From: Symsagittifera roscoffensis
Lineage: Eukaryota; Xenacoelomorpha; Acoela; Convolutidae
NCBI RefSeq assembly: GCF_963678635.1
Contig: NC_087071.1
Span: 5,409,624 to 5,473,623 of the forward strand
DNA: 64,000 nt
Direction of reading: 5' to 3'
Of the stretch, positions 12,633-24,124 are shown one piece after another; within the stretch, counting starts at the first letter, position 1, and the number at the start of each line of letters is the position of its first letter. The notes beneath the pieces were generated by a model. It saw nothing but the letters and a program-made list of their open reading frames with translations, did not search any database and had not been told where the DNA came from. A program made the translations under genes and the position numbers.

Positions 12633-12777
12633 GTATGTATTAATAGCGCGAGGAGCAGAAGCACGTTCCTTTCTTAGTGTATCCAATCGGAAGAAGTTCT
12701 ATTTGGTGGTTATTATTCTGACATTCTCTGTTCCTTTGATTCGACTTGCTCGGGAACTTATGAAAAGATTGGATAGT
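12633..12777 (+). CDS. Receptor exon: loop 2 and TM4
   Basis: Acceptor 'aaaacttttcag' ends at 12632 and donor 'GTAAGA' starts at 12778. The exon reads 'YVLIARGAEARSFLSVSN', a basic 'RKK', the hydrophobic TM4 'FYLVVIILTFSVPLI', then 'RLARELMKRLDS'. It ends in phase 0. The following 51-bp intron (12778-12828) ends in 'aaattcag' and has the size typical of rhabditid nematodes. Confidence 0.65.
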
Positions 12778-12828
12778 GTAAGAAATCACGCACTAGATTC
12801 TTTGAGGTCCTTTTACTTATAAATTCAG

Positions 12829-12960
12829 CAGTCAAGTAACCACAATTTATTAGCCCCACACTGCGGCCTGATTTTTTTTTGTTTAAGAATTTTGCTGCGG
12901 TCATTATGGGATAGTTCCTGTTTTACTTATCTCACAATACGATTCTCACATTTTTCCACA
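12829..12960 (+). pseudogene. Receptor exon: extracellular loop 2 and TM5, frame-broken
   Basis: In phase with the preceding exon it starts QSSNHNLLAPHCG, with a cysteine suited to the loop-2 disulphide. It then enters a run of nine T at 12872-12880. Beyond this a hydrophobic TM5-like reading continues in other frames: 'FFLFKNFAAVIMG', then 'IVPVLLIS'. At least two frame changes are needed, near the T run and near 12913. The gene is therefore inactive or the assembly has indels here. No donor site was identified. Confidence 0.5.
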
Positions 12961-14291
12961 AAATAAAACTTAAAGAATGACTTGTGGTGCGTACGCCTAA
13001 TAAAAGGCCTAATAACGACCTGTCAGTAAACCAAATTAGTACACTAAGCATTTTTTGAATCCTCATGAACTTACAAAAATAATACGTTCGAACGTTTTAA
13101 TTAAAAAATAATCAAAATGATCAGGGCAATAAGATATTTCAGACAAAATTTGATCTCACTTAAATGACTAATAAAAAACTAAAAACCGGGAGTCAAAGCT
13201 TCGCCTCGGACACAAACTATTCATCAGTCTGATCGAAGGTCGGAACAAGCAATATATAAAGATCAGCAAACAACCTTGTGATTTTTTCTAAAAAAGATGT
13301 CTCTAAGCTTTGCCTTATTTTGAAAACCGATCGCGAAAAAAAATCTCAATTCAAAAACAAAACGTGACTTTTTCAACCCCCAACTTTTATAATTGTTTAC
13401 GTTCAAAAATATCCCGCGAGTTTTAGTGGCACAATATCTATGCCCAACGGTTAATTAAGAAATCAAGACTTGCTCTGAAAAATATTGACCGGGCATATTT
13501 TTTCACTTTCTTCAACTAGGAACAATTTTAAACTTGGTTTGTTAAGCAATCAGGTAAACAAATGCTTACCTACGGCAAAGAACTGCCTATTTAGACCTAT
13601 TTTGAAATATTGAAATTTTGGTGAGCTGGGAAGGAAACTTTAGTGAAATTTTTTTTTGAAAAACCAAAAAATTGCGCTGTGTTCTGATTGAAATATTTTA
13701 ATAGCCTATTGAGTATCTTGAGTATAAAAAAAACCCGGAGATCCATGGGTAAAAAATATTTCTAGACAAATTAGTATAAAAAAACGTGCGAACACCATAA
13801 AAAATGTAGTGTGTAGCCGCAACAGGAAAAAAATGATTCATTTCAGATTCTTCCTGTTCGAGATCGTCATGCTCATGAATGAATAGAACTGGTAAAAAAA
13901 CAAATTGCGATTTGTTTAGAAAAATGTCTCAGCTCACGTTGGAAATAGGTCCACATAGTGTTTCCGAAGAGCACGGTTAGATGAAAAACTGTGACTAGAT
14001 AAGTAACAAAAGATTTCATGTTTTGTTTGATCTAACAACATAGGTCAAAATCTGATCACTCGCATTGGAAAGTTTCAATCGTTTTACACAGTGAAACTCG
14101 TTCTCCAGAATCAAATGTGTGGATTCTACTTTTAATAAAAAAACTGAAATTTTTGTCGGTTTTTTTAAACATCAAGGATTAAAAATTTTTGATTCAAAAT
14201 ATTCGGATCAGGATCAGAAAAAAACTCGCAAGATTGTTATTTGCAAGAAAACAGTTATGTATTTATCATTTTGTTGTTTTGATTTTTGTAA
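12961..14291. other. No gene recognised up to the assembly gap
   Basis: AT-rich, with a few acceptor-like sites (13134, 13852) that do not lead into convincing exons. A short ATG frame at 13924 (18 codons, MSQLTLEIGPHSVSEEHG) looks coding-like but has no clear splice context. TM6 of the receptor might be expected here but was not found. Confidence 0.4.
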
Positions 14292-14491
14292 NNNNNNNNN
14301 NNNNNNNNNNNNNNNNNNNNNNNNNNNNNNNNNNNNNNNNNNNNNNNNNNNNNNNNNNNNNNNNNNNNNNNNNNNNNNNNNNNNNNNNNNNNNNNNNNNN
14401 NNNNNNNNNNNNNNNNNNNNNNNNNNNNNNNNNNNNNNNNNNNNNNNNNNNNNNNNNNNNNNNNNNNNNNNNNNNNNNNNNNNNNNNNNNN
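14292..14491. other. Assembly gap (200 N)
   Basis: Exactly 200 N. The same length at the second gap suggests a fixed-size scaffold join, so the true distance and orientation of the flanks are unknown. Confidence 0.98.
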
Positions 14492-14759
14492 AAAGTTTTA
14501 TGGATTTGATTGTTTAAAAAAAATTGATGAGACTCGACTAGTGTGTGTTTCTTGCAAATGTATTTTTAAAAGTCAAGAATTCGTTAGACAACCAATGGCA
14601 GGTGCACACAAGAGTTTAGATGGTTTAATGAATAGCTTAATCTTTTCCGGCAAAGTCGATAGTCAAAACTATTGACTTGAACACTAATCACTAAATTTAG
14701 ATCGAATAACCTCGCAATTTTAAACAACCTGATCATCTAACCAAATTGTTAAATCAAAT

Positions 14760-16404
14760 CACTTTGTGATATTCAGCAAACTAATTATCGACACAATTAG
14801 GCAACCTAATCTAACCAAATTTTCAAAGAAATCATTTGAAACGGCTACAAAAGGCTACCTACTAGTAGAGTTAGATCCTCGAACATCTGACCGTCTAAAA
14901 CTCTGTTCAATCATTATACCAGCTGGACCGTCATTTTTTGCCATTTAAAAAAGGCAGAAGCAACACTCATCCCAAATGAATGCGAAAAATACTATCGGTT
15001 CTACAGCACACGTTACAGTTAAAACAAGACAGGCAAGAGGATTTAATATAAACAAACCACAAAGGGTCTAACCAAATGATTGCGAATGCTTGCTCATTTT
15101 TTTTCAACAATGATGCATGTGATAGTTATCCAAATATCAATATTTTTAAAATAGCTTAGAAAAAAATCATGAATCAATCAAAAAACTAGTCTTGAAAAAA
15201 ATGAGCTATTATACTGAGCAAACCAGGGACTTACTATTCATACAATTACTTTTTTTGCTTCAAGAAGTTGACAGCATTCAAATGGCAGCAGAAAAACTTC
15301 TTCTGTTTCCGATAGACTTTGAAATTAGAGAACAATCGCTCGCAGTCCATATGTTGCTTGAAATCAAAAAATACAACCACAATTCTCCTTATAAACCGCA
15401 TATTAAACCTAATTCAACAGCAACAAAAACTACCACGCAAACACAGAAACTGATCATCCAGTCATAACAACCCCTAAAATATCTATGGTTGCCAAAATAT
15501 ATAATAAAATTGATGAAGTTCCAACCAAGCTTCAGTTTTTGTGTGATATTTAAAAAACTAAAAATTTGTTCAAAGCTTCTTTCACACTGATTTTGAGGTC
15601 TATAAAAATGACATACAGCTTGTCATGAACAAGTATGCGAAAATTGCGCCTCTGTCAACGATTACGGAAGAAGCTCACTATGAGCATGGAAACTAACTTT
15701 CAACATCTACAGGAATCCTTTCACCCAAAAAACCCTTAAACGTTTCAGCTGTAGAAAAAAAATTATAAAAGCAGAACCAGAAGAATTGTCGCAGACAGTA
15801 GAGATAAAGAAAAAAGCGCGAAAAAGGCAAGCGAAAAGAAACACAAGGAACCCGCTAACTTGACGCGGATAAAGAACCGAAAGAGATTGATTTTTTTAAT
15901 CTGAATGAATCAGAATATTGGAGAAAAAAGGATTCAACTGAAAAACGTCTGTCAAATCAAGAATTTTTTTTAGTACATCAGTTTTTTCAGCCAGATTGAA
16001 ATACCGTTTCCCACTCAGTTTAACAGTGTAACGGATTTAAGACATGGTAGTTTAAAAAAAAAGTAAAGTTGCAGCAAGCCCTTAATATCTAGACCAAAAG
16101 CTGATGAGGAGACACGTGATATCACAAACAGCGAATATGAAGAAATCGATTTAAAAAAAAGTAAAGTTGCAGCAAGCCCTTAATATCTAGACCAAAAGCT
16201 GATGAGGAGACACGTGATATCACAAACAGCGAATATGAAGAAATCGATAAGCTATTCAACGAAATCAATGAGATGATTGTTTTTAACTATTTCATTTTTA
16301 GCATTTCATTTGAATTTAAATGAAGAAAAACGTCAGCAAGAAAGGCAAATTAGGCTCAAAAATTTCAATGAGACTGTAGTTTTACACAGTAATGAAGCAA
16401 ACTA
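14760..16404 (+). pseudogene. Decayed coding block 1 of the 14.7-23.7 kb insertion
   Basis: A chain of plus-strand coding-like stretches in changing frames. Examples are the 14769-14945 stretch ('KGYLLVELDPRTSDRLKL'), 15210-15467 (leucine-rich, then lysine/threonine-rich), 15620-15690 ('NKYAKIAPLSTITEEAHYE'), 15766-15860 (lysine/arginine-rich), 15893-15970 ('NLNESEYWRKKDSTEKRL'), the duplicated acidic repeat at 16052-16248, and 16314-16404 ('LNEEKRQQERQIRLKN', ending in TAA). The later part resembles a charged, probably coiled or disordered protein. I cannot assign a family. Confidence 0.45.
16052..16248 (+). repeat. 98-bp tandem duplication, two units
   Basis: Units 16052-16149 and 16150-16248 are almost identical, both containing 'gtaaagttgcagcaagcc' and 'cacgtgatatcacaaacagc'. 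The second half encodes a charged stretch, 'RPKADEETRDITNSEYEEI', in each unit. 98 is not a multiple of three, so the duplication shifts the frame: it happened after the coding region stopped mattering, or is what broke it. Confidence 0.95.
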
Positions 16405-17850
16405 AAATGCCTCGCTTGTCAATGATTTTATTCGGTTGATACTCCGTTAGGTATTGATGGTGTTAATTGACGAGCTGGAGATTTGTGGAGTTGACGAGCG
16501 GAAGGTAAGTGGAGTTTAGCTGTATCTACCGAGCTCCGTTTGGTAAAAATTTCCATCAGTGGTCAAGCAACCCAGGTAATAAAGTTAAAATAAGAAGCAA
16601 AGCACAAGTAAAAATTGAGGCCATCTTGTAAACTGATTCAATACAACCCATTTTAACTTCGATGAGAACGTGGAAATGCGGTTAACCATGATCAAGAGAT
16701 TTGGAACAAAAACCGTTGTGAAATCAATGGACTGCAAACAAACTGTTATTGAATGAACTGATAGTAGCACTAGGAGGAAGGTTAGATACCTTGGGTTCAT
16801 TTTTCAGAAACATGATTAACGTTTTCAAAATTTTTAGAGGAAATTCAAGCAGTTGTTAGACATTGCTTCAACCAATCAATTTTTTCCAGCCGCTCCCAAT
16901 TTTTGTTAGCCCAGCCTCTCTAAATTATTCCAACCACTAAACTTTTCTTAATTGTCAATCTTTTCGTTAGTACCGTCGTTTTTGGGTCAAAACATTTGTT
17001 TTGATCTCTATCGCCGTGTTTGAAGTCCGATTCCTGGTATGGATGTTGTATTCATTTCACTCATTGATACTTTGACTTTGACCTTTTTTTTCCAAAGAAA
17101 AATAATCTACTAATTAATTAAAATGTTCTTCGTTAAAGTCATTATGCACAATCTGAAAGCCCCATTATCAATTATATATAATTTCAAATTAACATAAGTA
17201 CTTGATTTTTTTTCGAAAAATTTCGTTACAAAATTGACTATCTGCTTTTATCCTGATAAAATATAACGCCATTCATCCTAAGAGTCTTCATCAATTTCCA
17301 GTGTGTTTATAGTTGTTTATGGGAAGTGTTAGGCAAGCGTTTCATAAAAGGAGACACTGTTTAAAATGGTTTAGCTAGTGAATAGCTAACTTTGGCTAAT
17401 TTATTGACATGGTTTTCCTTGGGCTTCGTTGGAGAAATTTAACTAGTTTTGCTTTCAACAATTTTTTTTAACCTTCAGTTTAATAATTCATTTCTGCCTC
17501 TCAAGCCCGTGATAAGTCAAATAAAAATCCACTGGCCGTATAGAAGGTATTTCTTCAAATTATAAGCTTTCACGTCATTTTGTCCTGAGGTTATCATTAC
17601 AAGACATCAGATGGTGTTTTTAAAGTATAAATCTTCAAAGCCTCTAGTACCTAAAACTACAATGCTTGCTCTTTTCAAGCAAATTACAATCAGGCATGCT
17701 CATATTTAAAAAATTCCACTCCAATGAACTTCGAAAACCCAAATCTAAAGTTCAAACTAGAAATAATCACTATTTTTCTTTGATCCCTCAAAAGCAATCT
17801 AAACATTAATAGTCAACAAGAAAAAAAGATAGAAAAAGGACAATCTCTTT
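16405..17850. other. Sparse stretch of the insertion
   Basis: A single coding-like plus-strand piece at about 16640-16815 (containing 'ENVEMRLTMIKRFGTK' and 'RRKVRYLGFIFQ') is interrupted by one TGA. The minus-strand frame over it (16585-16800) starts with a hydrophobic run but is probably its shadow. The rest is AT-rich without signal. Confidence 0.35.
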
Positions 17851-18310
17851 AAGAACGGTATTATATACCGAGCGTACTCCAGATAGTCTGTACGAGTGGT
17901 CCACAATATAATAAGCAAATAGAGAGTCGTGTAAACGATCGTGAACCAAGACACAGCGGAAACGTCGGTGAAAAGAGTCGCTAGAAACTACACGAAGCTG
18001 CCCAATTGTCTGCTAGATAAGATTGGCATCCTCATACAAAGCACACAAACTTTTACAAGAATTGTTTTATGAGCAAAAGTTATCATCTGCTCAGGCGCAC
18101 TGATGTATCAGACCCTTATTGCACTGAACGAATGCCCAAAAAAATACCGTTTGACAACGATTCTCAGTCGATTCCCGACTACAGAAACTAGTAAGGGAGC
18201 TTTAGGTTTTTGGCAGAGAGAGCAATCTATTAGAGTATTTAACCGATCGAATCGCCAGGCCCTATAGATTCAGACGTGGGCCAGCAGGCTTTCAAAACCT
18301 TAATGAAACT
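17850..18310 (+). pseudogene. Decayed coding block 2
   Basis: One plus frame is open for about 110 codons with a single stop, roughly 17950-18265. It contains 'ETSVKRVARNYTKLPNCLL', 'SGALMYQTLIALNECPKKY' and 'LTTILSRFPTTETSKGAL'. Base use is less AT-biased than the surroundings. I see no signature motif; a nucleotide-binding loop was considered and is not present. Confidence 0.4.
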
Positions 18311-18739
18311 AGATAGATTTTTCAATCGCCCATCAGCAGCAGCAGTCTTCTTCTTCTTTCAAGAGGCAAAGCCTCATTCCAAGAAAATAAGTATCTAAAA
18401 CCCCTTCGATCAAGCCCTGCCATACGCCGAAGAAACGCAAATTGGAACTTAAAGACATCTGAAAAACGAAACTTTTTGTTCCTACCAAGATTGTATCAGT
18501 TTGAAGCTTCTTTCTTTAGTTTGAAATGCTTTTTTTTTTCAAATCTAAGTGGCTCAATTTTTTTTATTAATCCAGAGTTTTTTTTTAAACTATTCACAGA
18601 AACAAAGCCTAAATTAACCAAAAAAGTTTGAACCGTTAATCAATAATTCCACACGATATGAAGGGTAGCTACGATTTGTGAGCAGTCAAAAATTGAAGCT
18701 CAATTTCCCCAACTCTAACATTTCGCGTAACACTTTTGA

Positions 18740-20750
18740 ATTCTCCACTTCATTAGTTTCTGAGTTGAATGAGAAAAGTGTGTTCTACGAAACTTAAAGT
18801 TTTCGAGATAAAGCAATCCCAACATATCCACGGAGCTCTGAACTTGCATTTTTATGGAAAGACACTGAGTGACAAGCGGAGCATCAAAACACATCTAACG
18901 GTTCTTCACAGAATCAAACCTGTTACCGCTGAATATACCTGCTGTGTACATTGTGAGCTGATAAACACATCCCTCTGGGTCATATGGGGTTATTTAGAAG
19001 AGCAGCACAAAGTAAGTTAATAGCCAACACAGAGAAAAATTTGTCTCTATAATCTGAATGTGTTCAAAATGACCGTTTGTTTGCTAATCATATGCAAAAG
19101 TGCACGTTTTTTGTTGGCATGGGTTGTGAGACCAGCATTTCTCATGTCACTACAATTTGCGGAGGAAGAATTTAATGCGGCAGTGAGGGTGTACGACATA
19201 GTACCCATGGAAAACGAGCTGAAATTGCTTGATCTTCTTGTGAATAAGCTAGACGAAATCGACAGATTGATCAAGTAAATCATCATGTAAGGACCCCAAA
19301 AGTTCAATTTTCGGTAGAAGTGACCCTGGAGAAACAAAGCGGTCGACACTGAAGAAATATAAACGATCTTTGCTAATTTCAAGTTGATAGCTGTTGACAA
19401 ACAGAGAATCGCCGATTATCAATTCTACGGCAGTTTCGATCAAATTTTATCCACAGTACACCAAAATGCATCCCATGGCAGTGAATGACGTATTCGAAGA
19501 ATAGGCAAAAAAATTTTGCAAAAGTCAGAGCTGCATACTTCTTGCCTCTACCAGCAGGTCTGGAGAAACAGTACACTTTGTTCCTGTACAATGAAATGAT
19601 AACAACAAAACTGTTTAGCCTCATGCTTCTTTGCCGAAGACAACCGAAAAAACAACATACTACTCGCTATTGATCTGATATCCAGCAGGAAGGGGGTTCA
19701 AATGAAAGTTTTTTGACAAGCAATGAAACTAGGGAGTTGACGAACCAAAAAATGACTACCTCTACCCCATGGTCAATGCAGCTCTTCGGCGTTTCGAAGC
19801 TCACAATTATTTGCCATTAAAAAAAATTAGTTTAGTGAGCAAAAACGTTTATTATGATTCTACGCAAATCTTTTTTCCTATTTCAACAGCTTAAAAAGCA
19901 AAAAGTCAAAGTAATTAAAAATTTGAACAATCGTTCATGAAAAATCCAAATTCTATCGAATTTCTTTCAGCTTTAACGATAAGATTTTTGTTTTCTTGAT
20001 AGCATCGAGATACCAACCAAATTCGTTGAGGCTCTCTTTCTCAAAACCAATATGGGATTGATTCACTAGATGGTGGTAAAGATTTTTCTACATAAAGCTT
20101 GTGAGTAAACTAGAAGAACAAAAACTCAGATCGCGAAATCAACTCTGCAGAAAATATTTTCACAGATGTTCTTCAGCAGAGCGTCTAGAGCTATATCAAT
20201 TAGTTTGCTTGGGAAAATAACCGGCTGTTGTAACTGTGCCTGACTAGAACTAGAGCGGCGCACAATTCAAAAATAAAAAAGCACGAAGCTACAGCCCTTT
20301 TGAAGTCTACTTTGACTTGGAGTCATTGTAAGAGAAGGTATACACGGTGCGAAACAACACAGAAAAGTCCAGCACTGTGGTTATTGGAAATCCCAAGCCG
20401 GCTTTTTTTCTCTTCATCAATGTCCAGCCGAAATGACTGGATTTGTAAAGTGCGGGAATTTTTGTCACGTGATTTGCAAAGAAAAAAAAATTCCGAATTA
20501 AACTGGCAGCATAAACGTTTTTGCAGATAGTGAAGATAGATAAAGAGTTTGTGAGAAAGAATACGGAAAAAGAAACACAAAAGTACTCGTCCATAGTCAT
20601 TTCAATAGCACTCTCGTCGTTTCGGCGCTCACCAAATGTAACAATTCGTGAAGTACAAAAACCTCTCATCTGTGTTTGCTCATAGCCTTCAAATCTATGA
20701 CATGCACCTGTTCTCAAAAACCTACAGGATTACAACGCAAAAAACACACT
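18740..20750 (+). pseudogene. Decayed coding block 3
   Basis: Short plus-strand coding-like pieces in shifting frames: 18769-19020 ('NLHFYGKTLSDKRSIKTHL', cysteine pair 'CCVHCE'), 19140-19278 ('FAEEEFNAAVRVYDIVPME'), 19515-19673 ('FAKVRAAYFLPLPAGLEKQ'), 19740-19890 ('YPMVNAALRRFEAHNYLPLK') and 20520-20680 ('EFVRKNTEKETQKYSSIVI'). Minus-strand frames across 19047-19624 and 20307-20717 are longer but mirror these pieces and are treated as shadows. Family not recognised. Confidence 0.4.
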
Positions 20751-21129
20751 TTCAGCAGCTTCCCTCCATGATGAAAAAATCGTTTCCTTAACGCTGAAAG
20801 TATATATCAGATCTTACACTAACAAAAAGCAATAGTTACGGCATGTTTACGATAATATCCGATTTTTTTTATATTGAGTTATTTTCGATATGAGCTGGCC
20901 TGGAATCTGCCCTTGAGCAAGTTCAACTAACTCGCCAAACTTTATTCTAACGGACCCGAAGACATTCTAGCATTATAACCTCAGAAGGCATGCTTCCACT
21001 GTTGTATGTGGACAGTCACGTAAGATATGAGTAAGATGGTCTACCAAATCAGGACATGTGGACAAACAAATTGAAAAAAAAAGCTGTGAGTGTGAACGAA
21101 AAACAAAACCAACAAGCTTGGTTAGCATA

Positions 21130-21999
21130 GAATTCTTTTGGATGCCAAACGTTGGACGAGTACAATGACTCGTACTTAAAGTGTGACACTTTGAAACTGG
21201 TATGCGCTTTGCGAAAGTTGGAAGATTTGAAACCTACAAACTGGATTGCGCGCAACTTTGCGAGTGAAAATGCAAGACAGCTCTGTTATTGCCTATTAAC
21301 AATGAAACCATGGCGAAGAAACTGACTAGAGGTTGAGTTGCTTGTGTTTTCGAAAAAGGACTTGCAATCGTCAATAACATGTTTGTACAACATTTTGACT
21401 CGACTCATCCGAGTACCTTCCTTGTCCTGACCGACGCGAATAACTTGACGGGGTCATGGAGATATCTGTGCTACCACTAAGTTCATTTGAAGTCATTGAC
21501 ACCCTTACAACAGACAAGTTTATGAACATGAGCACAAACTTTGACATTCGATTCAAATTGGACGTTGACATGGGCTACGCCGATCATCTTTACGATGAAC
21601 CTTTGCAAAATCACCAGCACCAACAAAAAAGTAGTTTCAAAACTTTGGTTCAGTGATATTCGAACAGACATGATGAAAGAATTAAACGTTTTTGATAGTG
21701 TGAACATATTCCTGTATGACATCCCCGCCAACCGTTTATACCATAATTTTGACAAGAAAAAACCGATAACTGAATATTTTGATTTTTCCGATCTTCCTTC
21801 CAAAAATTCCATCTACAACAACAAAAAATCACGTGACGCTTGGATGGAAGGATGCACTTGGTGGGAGAAAGATACTGGATTCTGTGGGACTGAAACCCAA
21901 ATTGTTATAAGAAGGCTCAAAAAGTATAAGAAGCGCTCAGGTACACTTTATTTTTTCGATCATGATCCAATTTTGGATGATTTTGGATCAGATCCATAG
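21130..21999 (+). pseudogene. Best-preserved decayed gene of the insertion
   Basis: Plus-strand coding sequence with frame changes. 21144-21310 includes 'ALRKLEDLKPTNWIARNFA'. 21378-21440 includes 'VQHFDSTHPSTFLVLTDAN'. 21456-21610 includes 'FDIRFKLDVDMGYADHLYD'. About 21606-21999 is one open frame of about 130 codons ending in TAG, with 'VVSKLWFSDIRTDMMKELN', 'SVNIFLYDIPANRLY', 'WWEKDTGFCG' and 'GTLYFFDHDPILDDFGSDP'. Strand and composition are consistent with a once-functional protein of at least 250 residues. The beta-rich, tyrosine/phenylalanine-rich look could suit a structural protein, but that is a guess. A 126-bp part was later copied to 23050. Confidence 0.5.
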
Positions 22000-22850
22000 A
22001 ACATAACCTGGAAACAAACAAAATCAATCAGCTTAACTTCATGTGACATCAAGTGTTATCAGTTTACAGATAAAGTGAATACGACGCGGATTGGGCTCAA
22101 TTTTTTTGCGGAAAGATATGTTCTTTTGAAAAAATATTCGTAATTATGACTAGGGGAATGGTACGTTGAGGTGTGATAACGTGGGAGGGCAGGGTGGAAT
22201 TGAAGGAAAAGTTAGAGGGGAAAAGTGCGTATAATGGCGACATGTTAACGATCCTTGATCCGAGGTTTTTGCAGCGTCTGTGTTCTGACGTTGAACTTGA
22301 AACGTCAATAGTAGACTTGAACCGGCTCAGCGAGTAAGCCGATTCTCAAATAGAGCAGGAAATTGTATGCCCATACCTGGATACAAAAACTCAAGAAGCA
22401 GATGAACGTAAAATGGAGCTTGAAGAACCAAAACCACCCAAACGGGGATGTGCTGTAATTTTTAAAAATTTGGATTATTTTTTGTAAAATAAAAGCATTA
22501 CTGTATAATGAAACAGTTTGAAAAAGCAGTAAAATATTCAATTTTGCTGAAAAGGATAAAAATTGAGAATCATAGCTTAAATTTATGTAGCAATCAAACA
22601 AAACTTGCAAAGTTAAAGGCATTCAATAAAAAAAACAGACTAGGAAAAAAAATCCTCAAAATAGAGCGGCGAAATTTGTACTTATTCTCGAAATTATGAA
22701 GCCAAACAAAAATCCAATACTCTTAACTTCTGAGATTGGGCGCAAAAAAGTACTCTCCAGAACCAATTAAATTGTAAGTGGCCAAGTATGTATTGTGGGT
22801 TAAAAGTATGTAATGTATTTTAATGGGGGTTAAAAGTATGTTTAACCTTT
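22000..22850. other. Low-information stretch between block 3 and the duplications
   Basis: A purine-rich patch (22155-22240) and AT-rich sequence. A short plus-strand lysine-rich frame at 22508-22699 starts with ATG but has no other support. Near 22790-22850 the phrase 'gggttaaaagtatgt' recurs in tandem two to three times. Confidence 0.4.
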
Positions 22851-22853
22851 AGG

Positions 22854-23381
22854 AGTTAAAAAGTGTGGAATGTGGAATTTACAGCCACAACGGTTTTTTT
22901 TGGGTGGGGGGCTATATGTTGAACGTTATTTCTGAGCCATTTATACTTATACATGCTACTCTTTTTGAGACATCTATTGCCAAAAAGTAACACTGAAATA
23001 GCTTGAACTGACACAAAAACGCTCTAAGCTAAGCCAATCATCTAAACATTTTGACAAGAAAAAACCGATAACTGAATATTTTGATTTTTCCGATCTTCCT
23101 TCCAAAAATTCCATCTACAACAACAACAAAAAATCACGTGACGCTTGGATGGAAGGATGAACTTGGTGGGAGAAAGATGTGGAGTTAAAAAGTGTGGAAT
23201 GTGGAATTTACAGCCACAACGGTTTTTTTTGGGTGGGGGGGGGGTATATGTTGAACGTTATTTCTGAGCCTTTTATACTTATACATGCTACTCTTTTTGA
23301 GACATCTATTGCCAAAAAGTAACACTCAAATAGCTTGAACTGACACAAAAACGCTCTAAGCCAAGCCAATCATCTAAACAT
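22854..23381 (+). repeat. Repeat-insert-repeat: duplicated 198-bp block around a copied gene fragment
   Basis: 22854-23049 and 23182-23381 are near-identical direct repeats, starting 'gagttaaaaagtgtggaatg' and ending 'catctaaacat'. Between them, 23050-23179 is a copy of 21748-21873 from the decayed gene upstream. It carries an extra 'aac' and a TGC-to-TGA change, so the copy is already dead. The G run in the repeat is longer in the right unit. Confidence 0.95.
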
Positions 23382-23400
23382 GGTTACCATCAGATGAAAG

Positions 23401-23655
23401 ATGAAAAAAAAAAGATTTGATCCGCCGCGACTAAAAAAGGCATTCTACGATGATCTGATGGACTATTTATACGTCAAGTATACTAGTGCGGAAGGCGGTT
23501 TGATGGAAGTCAATTTACAATTCGATCAAAGAAGAAGAACACTGGATAGCATAGATGACGATCTGGTCTGGCTGAGTGCTGAAGTTTTTTTGCGCGGATT
23601 AAGGCCTCTTTTGAAATCTAAGTTGTTAAAAAACAAACAATCACAGATCACATAG
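23401..23655 (+). pseudogene. 84-codon coding-like fragment
   Basis: Begins at ATG (23401) and runs to TAG with good coding character: a basic start 'KKKRFDPPRLKK', then 'AFYDDLMDYLYVKYTS', 'EVNLQFDQRRRTLDSI' and 'DDDLVWLSAEVFLRGLRPLL'. It is probably the 5' or middle part of a gene of the same decayed insertion. The following sequence has no continuation, and no family is recognised. It could be a short intact reading frame, but nothing shows it is expressed. Confidence 0.4.
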
Positions 23656-24120
23656 TTGGAATAAGGACATAAATTAATCTCAGTGATGAAAAATTTTAAG
23701 AAAAAATGCAAATGATTGTTATCGCACATGTTTTCACTAGGCAAAAATGGGTTTAGTTTTCAAGAATTATCTTCGATACAAAATTGAAAACCGAGTTTTA
23801 AAAAAGTTTTTTGTAGTATTGTTAATTAACAATCGAACTGAGAGGACTGATCTTCTCTGAATTATTTGGGTATATGAGTTTAGTGCATAAGAAAGCGATG
23901 ATAGAATTTTATTGATACGAGGCCGAATTGTGCGCTCAGTTATGTATCTGTATGTTCCTGCACTCCAAAGACAAGAAATTAAACATCTTAAAAATTCGTC
24001 GGAACAATCAAAGAGGAAAAAAACCACAAAAAGAACAAAGAGCGGGTCCTCGAGAATCTGCGTACGATTCAAAAAATATACAAAACACCGGCTAAATCAC
24101 TGAATGATGGATATATGATC
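23656..24120. other. End of the decayed insertion
   Basis: A final plus-strand coding-like piece, rich in arginine and lysine (about 23912-24103), includes 'SVMYLYVPALQRQEIKHLK'. After it the sequence passes directly into the MITE-like element E2. No terminal repeat marking the insertion's end was found. Confidence 0.35.
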
Positions 24121-24124
24121 TATG

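Larger units (their letters stand above)
9041..12960 (+). pseudogene. Seven-transmembrane receptor gene (GPCR), partial, probably disabled
   Basis: At least four plus-strand exons can be ordered as a rhodopsin-like receptor: 9041-9124 (end of TM1, loop 1 and TM2, with 'VNYLRNQITIEDLMILVY'), about 9746-9805 ('VIADFPKWQFICEKIHR'), 11035-11172 (TM3, 'ALWYVTDVFTYW' and 'SFAVE') and 12633-12777 (completes 'ERY', loop 2 and TM4). After a 51-bp intron a further exon begins at 12829. Such proteins sense small molecules or peptides at the cell surface and signal through G proteins. The ER-Y motif at the end of TM3 is the G-protein-coupling signature; the ligand cannot be told. No start exon was found. 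The TM5 exon reads well only if the frame changes at a run of nine T and again near 12913, so this is either a pseudogene or an assembly indel. TM6 and TM7 are not placed, although 29231-29395 could be the C-terminal exon. Introns are filled with mobile elements. Confidence 0.6.

Noticed and set aside
14119-14517. Open frames running through the N gap
   Set aside because: Most of their length is unknown bases; no evidence of coding.
17000-17060. Phrase resembling a tRNA T-arm near 17022
   Set aside because: No matching acceptor stem, anticodon arm or D arm could be built around it.
19047-19624. Three minus-strand open frames
   Set aside because: They mirror plus-strand coding-like pieces of the decayed insertion and have serine/leucine-rich shadow composition.
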